A stretch of 64,000 nucleotides of DNA from assembly GCA_965279115.1 (NCBI GenBank), contig OZ257137.1:1612001-1676000 (forward strand). The letters run 5' to 3'. The notes below the pieces were generated by a model. The model had not been told where the DNA came from, ran no database searches, and worked only from the letters and a program-made list of their open reading frames with translations. The stretch is from JAEUOS01 sp965279115. Lineage in GTDB: Bacteria; Pseudomonadota; Gammaproteobacteria; Burkholderiales; JAEUOS01. The position numbers and the translations under genes are program-made. Below are positions 26,143 through 35,128 of the stretch, one piece after another. Position 1 is the stretch's first letter; every line of letters begins with the position of its first letter.

Positions 26143-26176
26143 TCGGGTCACAACGCCAAGACAATGGAGACGCGAC

Positions 26177-26995
26177 TTGCCCACCAAACCGCGACGCCGC
26201 GCCCGGAAAGCACAGGTCGGCCAGCAGGAAGAATCCGCCTCAACCGATTTTTCGGACAAGGCGCCCTCGCCCTTCCTGATGATGCTCGAAGGGCGCGCCT
26301 TTCTCGAGGGCAGTGTCGCCCTGGCCGCCCTGCCATGGCTGCGCCAGGCCCCGGAGGGTGATGGCCATCCCGTCCTGGTGTTGCCGGGCCTGGGGGCCAA
26401 CGACGTCTCGACCGTTCCCCTGCGCAACTATCTGCGCGAGCGCGGCTACGCGCCGCACCCGTGGAACTTCGGTTTCAACTTCGGCCCGCGCCATGGCGTG
26501 CTGCGCGGCTGTGTGGAACATGCGCGCGAGCTGCATGAACGCTATGGCCGCAAGATCAGCCTGATCGGCTGGAGCCTGGGTGGCATCTACGCGCGCGAGA
26601 TCGCCAAGTTCGCGCCCGATATCGCGCGTTGCGTCATCACGCTGGGGACGCCGTTCACCGGGCACCCGCGCGCCACCAACGCATGGCGCCTCTACGAGAT
26701 GGTAAGCGGCCAGAAAACCGACGACCATGCCTTGCGCGCGCAGATCCGCCTTCCGCCGCCGGTGCCGACTACCTCCATCTACAGCAAGACCGACGGCATC
26801 GTGGCCTGGCAGTGCAGCCTGAACGAACCCGGCCCCCTGGCCGAGAACATCGAGATCCAGGCCAGCCATGTCGGCATGGGCGTGAATCCCGCCGCACTGT
26901 TCGCGATCGCCGACCGGCTGGCGCAACCCGAGGACAGTTGGCAACCGTTCAGCACCGGCGGCGCGCGCCGCTGGTTCTACAAGACCGGCGCCTGA
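26177..26995 (+). CDS. Alpha/beta hydrolase near WS/DGAT
   Basis: A 272-residue hydrolase with PVLVLPGLGANDVST, the nucleophile elbow GWSLGG and a late SHVGMG histidine motif. A TTG at 26177 is chosen as start, because GGAGA at 26166-26170 is correctly spaced and the first part resembles a basic N-terminus. The next ATG in frame, near 26279, would leave the start of the fold intact and is possible. It follows the WS/DGAT stop by 34 bases, so it is probably in the same operon and may act on neutral lipids. The acyl substrate is inferred from neighbours only. Confidence 0.7.
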   Translation: MPTKPRRRARKAQVGQQEESASTDFSDKAPSPFLMMLEGRAFLEGSVALAALPWLRQAPEGDGHPVLVLPGLGANDVSTVPLRNYLRERGYAPHPWNFGFNFGPRHGVLRGCVEHARELHERYGRKISLIGWSLGGIYAREIAKFAPDIARCVITLGTPFTGHPRATNAWRLYEMVSGQKTDDHALRAQIRLPPPVPTTSIYSKTDGIVAWQCSLNEPGPLAENIEIQASHVGMGVNPAALFAIADRLAQPEDSWQPFSTGGARRWFYKTGA

Positions 26996-27018
26996 TCCCC
27001 GCGCACCGGAAGACAGCA

Positions 27019-27900
27019 TTGCAAGTTTCCGCCAACGGGCTGGACATCGAGGTAGAACGGCGCGACGTGCCGGGTGGCGCGCCGCTCCTCATGATCATGG
27101 GGCTGGGCATGCAACTTGTCGCCTGGCCGGTTGAACTGGTCGACGCGCTGGCGGGACATGGACTGGCGCCAGTCATGCTGGACAACCGCGACGCCGGGCT
27201 GTCGACTCGATTCGACTCCGCCGGCGTACCCAACCTGATGCGTGCGGCGATTTCATACTCGCTGCGGCTGCCGGTACGTGCGCCGTATGGCCTTGCCGAC
27301 TTGGCACGCGACACCTTGGGGGTGATGGACGCGCTCGGCCTGGAAAGCGCACATGTCATGGGCGTTTCGATGGGAGGCATGATCGCGCAGTTGGTGGCCG
27401 CGACGGCACCCGGAAGGGTGCGCTCGCTCTCCCTGCTCATGACCACCAGCGGTGCGCGCAGCCTGCCGGGACCCAGCTTCAAGGCACGCGCGGCCATGCT
27501 TTCGCGGCCGCAGGGCCGCGATTTCGACGCACTGGTCGAGCACGCCATGGGCATCTGGAAAATCATCGGCAGCCCCGGCTATCCGCCAGACCCTGCCGCG
27601 TTGCGTGCGCGGGTGGAACACTCGATCCGGCGTGCCTACTACCCGCAGGGTCTGGCACGCCAGCTGGTCGCGGTGATGGCGTCCGGCGACCGCTCGGCGA
27701 TGCTCGAAAGAATCATCGCACCGACGCTGGTGGTGCACGGCCGCGAAGATCCGCTGGTACCGATGGCTTGCGGCGTCGACCTGGCGCAGAAGATCCGTGG
27801 CGCCCGGCTGGAGATCATCGATGGCATGGGCCACGACATGCCGGTACCGCTCGCACAGAAGCTGGCCGATCTGGTCGCCGGCAATTGCCGCGCCGCCTGA
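27019..27900 (+). CDS. Alpha/beta hydrolase (epoxide/lactone/ester hydrolase type)
   Basis: A 293-residue hydrolase with LLMIMGLGMQLVAWPVEL, LDNRDAGLSTRF, the nucleophile elbow GVSMGGM, the acid loop VVHGREDPLVP and the terminal histidine MGHDMPVPL. The full Ser-Asp-His set is present. A TTG at 27019 follows GGAAGA with five-base spacing; no upstream ATG is in frame without overlapping the previous hydrolase. It is the third gene after the WS/DGAT and 23 bases after the preceding hydrolase. Family resemblance is to aclacinomycin-methylesterase-like and carboxylesterase proteins. Confidence 0.72.
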   Translation: MQVSANGLDIEVERRDVPGGAPLLMIMGLGMQLVAWPVELVDALAGHGLAPVMLDNRDAGLSTRFDSAGVPNLMRAAISYSLRLPVRAPYGLADLARDTLGVMDALGLESAHVMGVSMGGMIAQLVAATAPGRVRSLSLLMTTSGARSLPGPSFKARAAMLSRPQGRDFDALVEHAMGIWKIIGSPGYPPDPAALRARVEHSIRRAYYPQGLARQLVAVMASGDRSAMLERIIAPTLVVHGREDPLVPMACGVDLAQKIRGARLEIIDGMGHDMPVPLAQKLADLVAGNCRAA

Positions 27901-27952
27901 AACCGCATTTGTCGGAGGCGCGCAAGGCTTCGCCCGCCCCCGGCGCGACCGA

Positions 27953-28930
27953 CTACTCCAGCTTGATGTTCTGCTTCTTGACGATGTCGCGGCGTTGCGC
28001 GAGTTCACGCTGGATCAGTTGTGCGAACTGCTCCGGCGTTCCACCATCGACATAGGACCCGCCATCGGCGAGGCGCTTGCGAATCTCGGGATCATTCAGG
28101 GTCTTGACCGCGGCGGCATGCACCTTTTGCACCACGTCCCTGGGCAGCGAAGCCGGTCCCACCAGGCCGTACCAGGCCATGTTGTTGATCGCCTTCAAGC
28201 CCGCCTCGGCAAATGTCGGCACGTCCGGCAGGGATTCCACACGTTTTTCCGACATCACCGCCAGGGCCTTCAACTTGCCGGACTTGATGTGCGGCAACGA
28301 CGACGGCAGGTTGTCGAACTGCGCGTCAACCTGTCCGGCGATGGTGTCATTCAAGGCCGGGCCGGAACCGCGATAGGGAATGTGCACGATGAATGTACCG
28401 GTCATCACCTTGAACGCTTCGCCGTCAAGATGCGAAATGCCACCGGAACCGGACGACGCATAGGAATACCTGCCCGGACTCTTCTTGAACAGTTCGATCG
28501 CTTCCTTGATGTTCTTAGCCGGGATCTTCGTCGGGTTGACCGTCATCACGTTCGGCACGTTCACCAGGTTGAGGATGGGTGTGAGATCCTTAACCGAGTC
28601 ATAGGGCATCTTGGGATTGGTGGCCGGGTTGGTGGCCATGGTTGACACGGTCGCCACGCCCAGGATGTAACCATCCGCCGGCGCCTTCGCGACGAAATCC
28701 GCGCCGATCGTGCCGCCTCCCCCGGCGCGGTTCTCGATGATCACAGGCTGGCCCAGATCGCGCCCGAGGCGGTCGCCGACGACGCGCGCGACGATATCGG
28801 TAGTCCCGCCCGGCGCGAATGGCACGATCAGGCGGATCGGTTTGGTCGGATAGGCCTGGGCCGCGACCAAACCGGAATGAAAGGCAATCGCCGCGATGCT
28901 CGCGGCCAAGAAGGTTTTACGCTTGGACAT
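27953..28930 (-). CDS. Bug-family (tripartite tricarboxylate transporter) solute receptor
   Basis: A 325-residue periplasmic receptor with a signal peptide ending near VAAQAYP. The signature IRLIVPFAPGGTTDIVARVV, GQPVIIENRAGGGGTIG and HIPYRGSGPALNDTIAG follows. The ATG at 28930 gives a clean signal; the longer reading frame has no function. It is convergent with the hydrolase gene 53 bases away. It has no membrane partners and no enzyme neighbours on its own strand, so no ligand can be proposed. Confidence 0.9.
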   Translation of the reverse strand: MSKRKTFLAASIAAIAFHSGLVAAQAYPTKPIRLIVPFAPGGTTDIVARVVGDRLGRDLGQPVIIENRAGGGGTIGADFVAKAPADGYILGVATVSTMATNPATNPKMPYDSVKDLTPILNLVNVPNVMTVNPTKIPAKNIKEAIELFKKSPGRYSYASSGSGGISHLDGEAFKVMTGTFIVHIPYRGSGPALNDTIAGQVDAQFDNLPSSLPHIKSGKLKALAVMSEKRVESLPDVPTFAEAGLKAINNMAWYGLVGPASLPRDVVQKVHAAAVKTLNDPEIRKRLADGGSYVDGGTPEQFAQLIQRELAQRRDIVKKQNIKLE

Positions 28931-29077
28931 GCGGGGCTCCTGGAACTTCGATCGGTGATCCGTCCGCGCCAACTTTTGGCACCGCGGTATCGTCGAAAAG
29001 CCTGCCAGTTTAGCGTCTTGCGGGCAATAGTCCGAACCGGGGGAAACCCATCCCGGCCCGCTGACCGATGTCGCGCC

Positions 29078-29296
29078 TTAGCGCTTCTTCTCCATCGACT
29101 TGCCGATTTCGCTGCCGACCACCGCTCCGGCACCAGCACCAATAACCGTGCCGGTGGTGGTGCCGGTAAGAACGGCGCCAGCCGCACCGCCGACCACCGC
29201 TCCGGTCGCCGTGCCGATTTGCTGCTTTGTTGGTGTGTGGCTGCAACCAGCCATGGCGACAATCAGACTGGCCATCGCTACGGAAGAGAGTTTCAT
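29078..29296 (-). CDS. Glycine-zipper lipoprotein
   Basis: A 72-residue lipoprotein with lipobox VAMAGC near residue 17. The mature part is a two-helix glycine zipper (GTATGAVVGGAAGAVLTG and TVIGAGAGAVVGSEIG). Such OsmB/17-kDa-like proteins sit in the outer membrane and are usually stress-related. The start at 29296 is preceded by GGAGCGACC. An unusual 14-bp inverted repeat lies just upstream (29306-29348). It follows the topoisomerase gene on the same strand. Confidence 0.82.
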   Translation of the reverse strand: MKLSSVAMASLIVAMAGCSHTPTKQQIGTATGAVVGGAAGAVLTGTTTGTVIGAGAGAVVGSEIGKSMEKKR

Positions 29297-29305
29297 GGTC
29301 GCTCC

Positions 29306-29348
29306 GGGAATTATTCCAACGACATTATATGACATTGGAATAATTCCC
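29306..29348 (-). promoter_or_regulatory. 14-bp perfect inverted repeat between topB and the lipoprotein gene
   Basis: GGGAATTATTCCAA (29306-29319) and TTGGAATAATTCCC (29335-29348) are perfect inverted copies with a 15-base spacer. On the minus strand the spacer contains TATAAT (29324-29329 reversed), so a promoter could sit between the arms. It could be an operator or a topB terminator without a T run. Symmetry is seen directly; function is open. Confidence 0.55.
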
Positions 29349-29353
29349 GCTAC

Positions 29354-31999
29354 CTACGCGGCCTTGCGCGGCGCTTTCTTTGCGGCAGTCTTCTTCGCGG
29401 GAGCCTTGGTTGCCTTGGCGGCCACTTTCTTGACCGCCTTTTTGGCTACCGACTTGACCGGTGGCACGGGATCATTGGCCGCGTTTTTGGCCGCGGCGCC
29501 GTAGGACCTGGCGGCCTTTGCAGGTTCCTCGGCCTTTGCAGCCGCGCCTTTCGCTGGAGCCTTGGCCGCCCGCTGCATGAACTCGAAGCCGATCTTGCCG
29601 TCAGGCTGCTTGACCAGGAAAGCCTTGAACGCGCGACGCGTCCGGTTCGACACAAAGCCGGTCAACAGGTCGGTTCGACCTTCGGAGAGCAACTTGGTCA
29701 TTTGTTCCCGCGAAATCTCCTGCTGCAGGATGATGCGGCCGGAGCGGAAATCGCAGGTGCGCGCGCTGCCGGTGGCCTTTTCGCAGATGTACCCCGAGCC
29801 GTGTTCGAAAACACCGGCCGAGCATTTCGGACACGCGCCCACCCGCTCCTGCCCCGTGAAGTCGACCGCCTCGCCTTCCTCCTCGGGGTTCTGCCCGAAA
29901 TCGAATTCGGCGCGGAACTCGGCGTTGAGCTTGAGCGAGGCCGCGAACGGCCGCCCCATCTTGCTGCGAAACCCGGTGAGGGGCCCGATCTGCTTCTTGC
30001 TGATGAGTTCAGCCACCTCTTCAGCGGCCCATTCGCGCCCGGAGATCACCTTCCACATGTTGAAGTCGCACGACAGGCACTGGAACTTGCGATAGTTCTC
30101 CTGCACCAGGCCACCGCATTTGGGACAAGGCACATCCACCGTGGCAAAAGCGGTGTCCGGAATGTTGCCATCGCGGATTCGCGCGACCAGGTCGTTGGTC
30201 GCCTCGGTGATATGGTTCATGAAGGCTTCGCGCGACAGCTTGCCCTTCTCCATCTCCTTGAGTTTGTACTCCCACTCGCCAGTCAGCTCCGGGGACGCCA
30301 GTTCGGTCACGCCGAAGTGGCGCAAGGCGAACATGAGCGAGAAGGCCTTGGGGGTGGGCACCAGCTCACGCCCGTTGCGATGCACATACTCTTCCTTGAT
30401 CAGGCCTTCGATGATGGCCGCGCGGGTTGCCGGCGTGCCCAGGCCTTTCTGGTCCATCGCGGCTCGCAGCTCCTCGTCCTCGACGAGTTTGCCCGCGCCT
30501 TCCATCGCCGACAGGAGGGTCGCCTCGGAATAACGTGCCGGCGGCTTGGTCTGGGTGCCGCGTGCTTCGATGGCCTCGGTATTGACCTTTTCGCCGGCGG
30601 CTACCGCCACCAGGTTCTCGTCCTCGCCGGCGATTTCGCGGCCGTACACCGCCAGCCAGCCGGGTGCCACCAGCACCTTGCCCTCGGTCTTGAACTGGTG
30701 CCCTTCCACCTCGGTAATGCGGGTGGTCTGCATGAATTCCGCCGACGGATGGAACACCGCGAGGAACCGCTTGACCACCAGGTCGTAGACCTTCTGCTCG
30801 ATCTCGCTCAAGGCCTTGGGAGCCAGAAGCGTCGGAATGATCGCGAAGTGGTCGGAAATCTTGGTGTTGTCGAAAATGCGCTTGTTGGGCTTGACCCACT
30901 GGTTCTTGAGCACATTCTTGGCGTGCACCACGTAGGCATTGGACTCCTTCAGCATCTCCATGGTCTTCTTGACCGTGGGGATGTAGTCCTCGGGCAAAGC
31001 GCGTGAATCGGTACGCGGATAGGTCAGCACCTTGTGGCGCTCGTAGAGCGCCTGGGCCACCGCCAGGGTATTGCGCGCCGAGAGCCCGAAGCGCCCATTG
31101 ACCTCGCGCTGCAGGCTGGTCAGGTCGAACAAAAGGGGCGAAGACTGCGTGGTCGGCTTGGACTCCTCGCTGACAATGCCGGGCTTGCCGGCGCAGGCCG
31201 CGGCGATAGCGTCGGCGTCCTGCTGCACCCAGATGCGCTCGGCACGCGCGTGCTCGTCGTCCTCGGGCTTCCTGAACTTCGGGTCGAACCAGCGACCGTT
31301 GTACTCCCCCGCGGCAGCCTTGAAGGTGGCGTGCACTTCCCAGTAATCGCGCGCCTTGAAGGCGCGAATGCGCTCCTCGCGCTCGACCAGCACGGCCAGC
31401 GTGGGGGTCTGTACCCGCCCCACCGTGGTCAGGTAGAAACCGCCCTCCTTCGAGTTGAAGGCGGTCATCGCGCGCGTGCCGTTGATGCCGATCAGCCAGT
31501 CCGCCTCGCTGCGACTCTTCGCCGCGTCCGCCAGCGGCAGCAATTCACTGTCCTCCCGCAGGGACGAAAAGCCTTCCTTGATCGCCGCCGGCGTCATCGA
31601 CTGAAGCCAAAGGCGCTTGATCGGCTGCTTGGCCTTGGCATGCTGAACCACCAGGCGGAAAATCAGTTCGCCCTCGCGGCCCGCGTCGCAGGCGTTGATG
31701 AGCGCGCTGACGTCCTTGCGCTTGATCAGGCGCAGGAGGGTCTTCAACCTGTCCTCGCTCTTGGCGATGGGCTTCAGGTCGAAATACGGGGGAACGACCG
31801 GCAGGTGCGTAAAGCTCCATTTGCCGCGCTTGACCTCATATTCCTCAGGGCAGGCAATTTCGAGAAGATGCCCGACGGCTGACGAAAGTACATATTTGTC
31901 CGACTCGTAATAGTCGGCAGCCTTGGTAAATCCACCCAGCGCCTTGGAAATATCCAGTGCGACTGACGGCTTTTCGGCAATGATCAGGGTCTTTGACAT
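29354..31999 (-). CDS. topB: DNA topoisomerase III
   Basis: An 881-residue type IA topoisomerase that relaxes and decatenates DNA. The Toprim domain begins KTLIIAEKPSVALDIS and has CDAGREGELIF. The active-site tyrosine lies in YPRTDSR, near residue 326. Two Cys-rich zinc motifs follow (CPKCGG…CLSC; CPKCSAG…C…C). The protein ends with a long Lys/Ala/Pro-rich tail of about 75 residues. The order topB-smg-dprA is typical of betaproteobacteria. The start is the ATG at 31999; an upstream in-frame codon would add about 46 non-family residues. Confidence 0.93.
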   Translation of the reverse strand: MSKTLIIAEKPSVALDISKALGGFTKAADYYESDKYVLSSAVGHLLEIACPEEYEVKRGKWSFTHLPVVPPYFDLKPIAKSEDRLKTLLRLIKRKDVSALINACDAGREGELIFRLVVQHAKAKQPIKRLWLQSMTPAAIKEGFSSLREDSELLPLADAAKSRSEADWLIGINGTRAMTAFNSKEGGFYLTTVGRVQTPTLAVLVEREERIRAFKARDYWEVHATFKAAAGEYNGRWFDPKFRKPEDDEHARAERIWVQQDADAIAAACAGKPGIVSEESKPTTQSSPLLFDLTSLQREVNGRFGLSARNTLAVAQALYERHKVLTYPRTDSRALPEDYIPTVKKTMEMLKESNAYVVHAKNVLKNQWVKPNKRIFDNTKISDHFAIIPTLLAPKALSEIEQKVYDLVVKRFLAVFHPSAEFMQTTRITEVEGHQFKTEGKVLVAPGWLAVYGREIAGEDENLVAVAAGEKVNTEAIEARGTQTKPPARYSEATLLSAMEGAGKLVEDEELRAAMDQKGLGTPATRAAIIEGLIKEEYVHRNGRELVPTPKAFSLMFALRHFGVTELASPELTGEWEYKLKEMEKGKLSREAFMNHITEATNDLVARIRDGNIPDTAFATVDVPCPKCGGLVQENYRKFQCLSCDFNMWKVISGREWAAEEVAELISKKQIGPLTGFRSKMGRPFAASLKLNAEFRAEFDFGQNPEEEGEAVDFTGQERVGACPKCSAGVFEHGSGYICEKATGSARTCDFRSGRIILQQEISREQMTKLLSEGRTDLLTGFVSNRTRRAFKAFLVKQPDGKIGFEFMQRAAKAPAKGAAAKAEEPAKAARSYGAAAKNAANDPVPPVKSVAKKAVKKVAAKATKAPAKKTAAKKAPRKAA

Positions 32000-32179
32000 G
32001 CGTCTTTTCGGGTTCGGGAACCGGGTAATGAACGACTGGCCTCCCGCAAGGGCCCGAAGTCTAAGCCCGTCAATTCGGTTCGCGCAAGCCGTAAATACCG
32101 CGCGAGTCGCCTCGCCGACCGGCGAAACAACATTCAACCAATTGATTTTTAAAGATTAATTCAACAACAAAGCGCCGCG

Positions 32180-32638
32180 TCAATGCAATTCGCGAGGCGC
32201 CCCGTCCGGCAGCAGTTCATCAAAAACCAGCGCATCCGGCTCGACCCCGGCGCTCCAGAGCACCACCAGGGTGATGATCTTGAGTTTCTCGACATCGACT
32301 TCGCCGTCCGGAAGCGCGAGCGAACGCTCGATGATCTGTTCACGCTGCACTGCATCAATCACTCCGGAGGACTCGAGAAACGCCAGGAAGCCGCGCGTTT
32401 CGCGTGAAAGCCGCGCCTCCTCTGAACTCGCGAAGCTGCGAAAGGACGGCCGTTCGGCGAAATCGGAAGGCAACTCCGTTCCGGCGTCGTCCGACAACCC
32501 GGCCAGCCATGCCAGCGCATCGGTGATGTCCTCGCCGTCAAAGCCGGCCGCCTTGAGCTTGAGTTCAAGCGTATTCGGGTCGACGCATACCTGGTCGTCA
32601 AAGTAGTTCTCCACCAGATACACCAGAATTTCGAACAC
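32180..32638 (-). CDS. smg: Smg family protein (DUF494)
   Basis: A 152-residue small acidic protein of unknown biochemical role. It begins MFEILVYLVENYFDDQVCVDPNTL and has the family segment EDITDALAWLAGL. In many proteobacteria smg lies beside dprA, as here. It starts with GTG immediately after the DprA stop, with no gap. The 180 bases between its end and the topB start are A+T-rich and probably hold the topB promoter. Confidence 0.9.
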   Translation of the reverse strand: MFEILVYLVENYFDDQVCVDPNTLELKLKAAGFDGEDITDALAWLAGLSDDAGTELPSDFAERPSFRSFASSEEARLSRETRGFLAFLESSGVIDAVQREQIIERSLALPDGEVDVEKLKIITLVVLWSAGVEPDALVFDELLPDGAPRELH

Positions 32639-33751
32639 TTACGACTCCAATCGTTGATAGCGCCCACCGGGCAATTGCGAAATCCTGCCGTCAAGTTCGA
32701 GTTCCAGTAACAGCGCCGACAGCGTTTCGGGCGCCAGGCCCGAACGCTCCAGCAACGCGTCAAAGCCCACGGCATCGTATCCCATCGCGGCCAACAGCGC
32801 CGAGCCGGCATCCGCTGCAGCGGGAGTGGCTCTCGCGCTTTCCGCGACCGCAGCGGACTTGGTGGCGACGCCCAGTTCCTCGAGAACGTCGGATGCCGAA
32901 TCCACCAGCTTGGCCCCCTGCTTGATGAGCTGATGGCAGCCTTTGGACAACGGGGAATGAATCGAGCCCGGGATGGCGAAAACATCGCGCCCCTGTTCGC
33001 CAGCCAGCCGAGCGGTGATCAGCGACCCGCTGCGCAGGGCTGCCTCAACCACCAGCACGCCACGCGAGAGGGCGCTGATGATACGGTTGCGGCGCGGAAA
33101 ATTGGATGCCAGCGCCGGCGTGCCGATGGCGAACTCGCTGACGATGAGGCCGTCGGCGGCGATCGCGTGCGCCAGATCGCGGTTGCGCGCCGGGTACACG
33201 ATGTCCGGCCCGGTTCCAATGACGGCGATGGTCGAGCCCGGCCCGGCCAGGCCGCCGCGGTGCGCGGCGGCATCGATGCCAAGCGCCTGGCCGCTCACTA
33301 TGGTGTAGCCCGCGCCGCTTAAGGTCCGCGCAAACGCCTCGGCATTGGCCATGCCCTGGGCGGTCGCATTGCGGCTGCCGACTACCGCGATTCCAGTCCT
33401 GGCCAACAACTCGCGACGCCCCTTGAGGTACAGCATGGGCGGTGGATCGGACACCTCCAGGAGGTTGCGCGGGTAATCATCATCGGCCAGAGTGACAATG
33501 GCATTGCCCGCAGCGGCCGCCCATTGCAGCGCGGCCTCGACCTGTCGGGCAATTTCCGCGTCATCGCGGGCCCGCAGGATCGCCTGCGCGCGTTCCTCGC
33601 CGGCAACCGCCACCAGGTCCGCACGTGAAGCGGCGAACACACGCCCGGGGAGACCCATGGCCCGCAGCAGGTTGCGCAAGGCGGCGTCGCCCAGTCCGGG
33701 CACAAGCGAGAGGCGCAACCAGTCGGGAAGACCGGGATCGATGGGCGACAT
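32639..33751 (-). CDS. dprA: DNA-processing protein A
   Basis: A 370-residue cytoplasmic protein that loads RecA on single-stranded DNA during uptake of foreign DNA. The N-terminal SAM-like domain is followed by the Rossmann-like core with VVGSRNATAQGMANAEAFARTL and GSTIAVIGTGPDIVYPARN. FPRRNRIISALSRGVLVVEA marks the DNA-binding face. The C-terminal winged helix (ALLLELELDGRISQLPGGRYQRL) is intact. It is transcribed after LysM, behind a hairpin at 33771-33807. Its presence says only that the host could be competent; no other competence genes are here. Confidence 0.93.
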   Translation of the reverse strand: MSPIDPGLPDWLRLSLVPGLGDAALRNLLRAMGLPGRVFAASRADLVAVAGEERAQAILRARDDAEIARQVEAALQWAAAAGNAIVTLADDDYPRNLLEVSDPPPMLYLKGRRELLARTGIAVVGSRNATAQGMANAEAFARTLSGAGYTIVSGQALGIDAAAHRGGLAGPGSTIAVIGTGPDIVYPARNRDLAHAIAADGLIVSEFAIGTPALASNFPRRNRIISALSRGVLVVEAALRSGSLITARLAGEQGRDVFAIPGSIHSPLSKGCHQLIKQGAKLVDSASDVLEELGVATKSAAVAESARATPAAADAGSALLAAMGYDAVGFDALLERSGLAPETLSALLLELELDGRISQLPGGRYQRLES

Positions 33752-33770
33752 CTGGAAAAATGGATCGGAA

Positions 33771-33807
33771 AATGAAAAGGGCGCACCTTGAGCGCGCCCT
33801 TTTCATT
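33771..33807 (-). terminator. Rho-independent terminator after the LysM gene
   Basis: AATGAAAAGGGCGC (33771-33784) and GCGCCCTTTTCATT (33794-33807) are perfect 14-bp inverted copies with a nine-base loop. Both arms carry A/T runs, giving a T tract on either strand. It lies between the LysM stop and the dprA start, so it would end the LysM message. Confidence 0.8.
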
Positions 33808-33831
33808 CTACCGGCCCAAAGCCGGCTGCCG

Positions 33832-34866
33832 TCAGGGCTTTTGCGCGACGTCGCCCACCTTGACCGGCCGCACCGCACTCATGACCAGGCCGTAGGAAAC
33901 CCGGTCAAAAACGCGGAACAGGAAAACCAGACCGTTGCGTTCGTCCGGAAGCTTCACGCCTGTGCTGTTGCGGTCGTAGATGCTGGAACGATCCTTGACC
34001 TCGGCGCCATAGCTGTATAGCGCCAGCACATTGCCGTTCTCGAGTCCGTCACGCTTGCCCTTGGAGATGGAGATGATTCGATTGCTGCCGGTCTCGCGCA
34101 CACCGCCGTACATCGACAGCACGCGGCCATCGACATTGACCTTGGGCGCACGCGGGGCGTACTCGACGACTTCCGGACGCGCCACCGGGATCAGGCGATC
34201 CCCGGTGCCGATTTCCTGCTTGGAGTCGACAATCACGAGTGTGGTCGGATCGGTCTTGCGCTCCAGGCGCGCGGTGCCCAGGTAAAGGGCTTCGTAACCG
34301 AGGGTTTCCTTGGTGACCGGATCGACCAGCGCGCTGCCCGGCCGATACACGCTCCACATGGCGACCTTTTCATCGACGTTGCCAGTGGCATACGCCAGGT
34401 CACCGCGTCCCAGGTAAACACGTCCCTCCTGGGTGGCGATGATCTTGGGCGCGCTTGCCATCCCGCCTTCCTCGATCACCAGGGGTTGCGACAGGAAAGG
34501 CTCGATGAGGTTCGCGGGAATCGAAGGGATCGCGGCCGTGGTCGCCTGGGTGCGGGTGCGCGGTTCGACCTTCACGGTGGCAAGCTTGAGCTTGGGCATG
34601 CCGCCGGACCGGTCGAGCACGATCACGTCGCCCGGATAGATGCGATGCGGGTTCTTGATGCGGTCGCGGTTGGGTTCCCACACATCCGGCCAGCGATACG
34701 GGTCCTTCAGGAACTTCGCTGCAATGCCCCAAAGCGTGTCGCCCGGCACCACAATGTGCCGGTCAGGCGCGTTTTCCGCCAGTTTGGGCGCCTGATTTTG
34801 CGCGCCGGCGGGCACCGATACACCCAATACAACTGCCAGAAAAAGCGAAAGTAACGGGCTCCGCAT
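33832..34866 (-). CDS. Secreted LysM-domain protein
   Basis: A 344-residue exported protein. A signal peptide ends near VPAGAQN, and one LysM repeat (HIVVPGDTLWGIAAKFLKDPYRWPDVWEPNRD) covers about residues 37-70. The rest is a beta-rich domain of unknown fold. LysM binds peptidoglycan, so the protein is periplasmic. It is the usual betaproteobacterial neighbour of dprA and is divergent from def across a 262-base gap. No enzyme motif is visible. Confidence 0.85.
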   Translation of the reverse strand: MRSPLLSLFLAVVLGVSVPAGAQNQAPKLAENAPDRHIVVPGDTLWGIAAKFLKDPYRWPDVWEPNRDRIKNPHRIYPGDVIVLDRSGGMPKLKLATVKVEPRTRTQATTAAIPSIPANLIEPFLSQPLVIEEGGMASAPKIIATQEGRVYLGRGDLAYATGNVDEKVAMWSVYRPGSALVDPVTKETLGYEALYLGTARLERKTDPTTLVIVDSKQEIGTGDRLIPVARPEVVEYAPRAPKVNVDGRVLSMYGGVRETGSNRIISISKGKRDGLENGNVLALYSYGAEVKDRSSIYDRNSTGVKLPDERNGLVFLFRVFDRVSYGLVMSAVRPVKVGDVAQKP

Positions 34867-35128
34867 GGATCCTCTCCTTTAAGCCTTGTGTTGAAACCGC
34901 ACCCGGCAGACCCCAACTAACTGGTGCGCGTTAAGTGCCTAAAGCCCTCCCCAACGCCGGACGCAACAGCCACAAGTTTGATGTATAACTTTAACATGCG
35001 ACTGGTTTTTTTTACAAAGTCGGATTAAATTCTGAATCTAATTAGCTTGATTAGCAACACTTTTTCGGTTTTTGCGGCGTCGCCGTTGTGGCATCAAAGC
35101 AACGCCCAAACCTGACATGGCGAAGTTC
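34867..35128. other. A+T-rich divergent intergenic region
   Basis: This gap separates the divergent LysM and def genes. It is A+T-richer than its surroundings between about 34975 and 35060. It contains TTTACA at 35011-35016 and an imperfect ATTAG/CTAAT repeat at 35036-35055. Promoters for both directions should lie here. I could not define either with confidence, and no gene is seen. Confidence 0.4.

Noticed and set aside
33771..33807. The 14-bp hairpin considered as a regulatory operator of dprA
   Set aside because: A-run and T-run arms on both sides of a GC stem, positioned right after the LysM stop, fit a terminator better.
35003..35016. A run of eight Ts near 35005 considered as a terminator
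   Set aside because: No stable GC-rich stem precedes it; it lies in a divergent promoter region.
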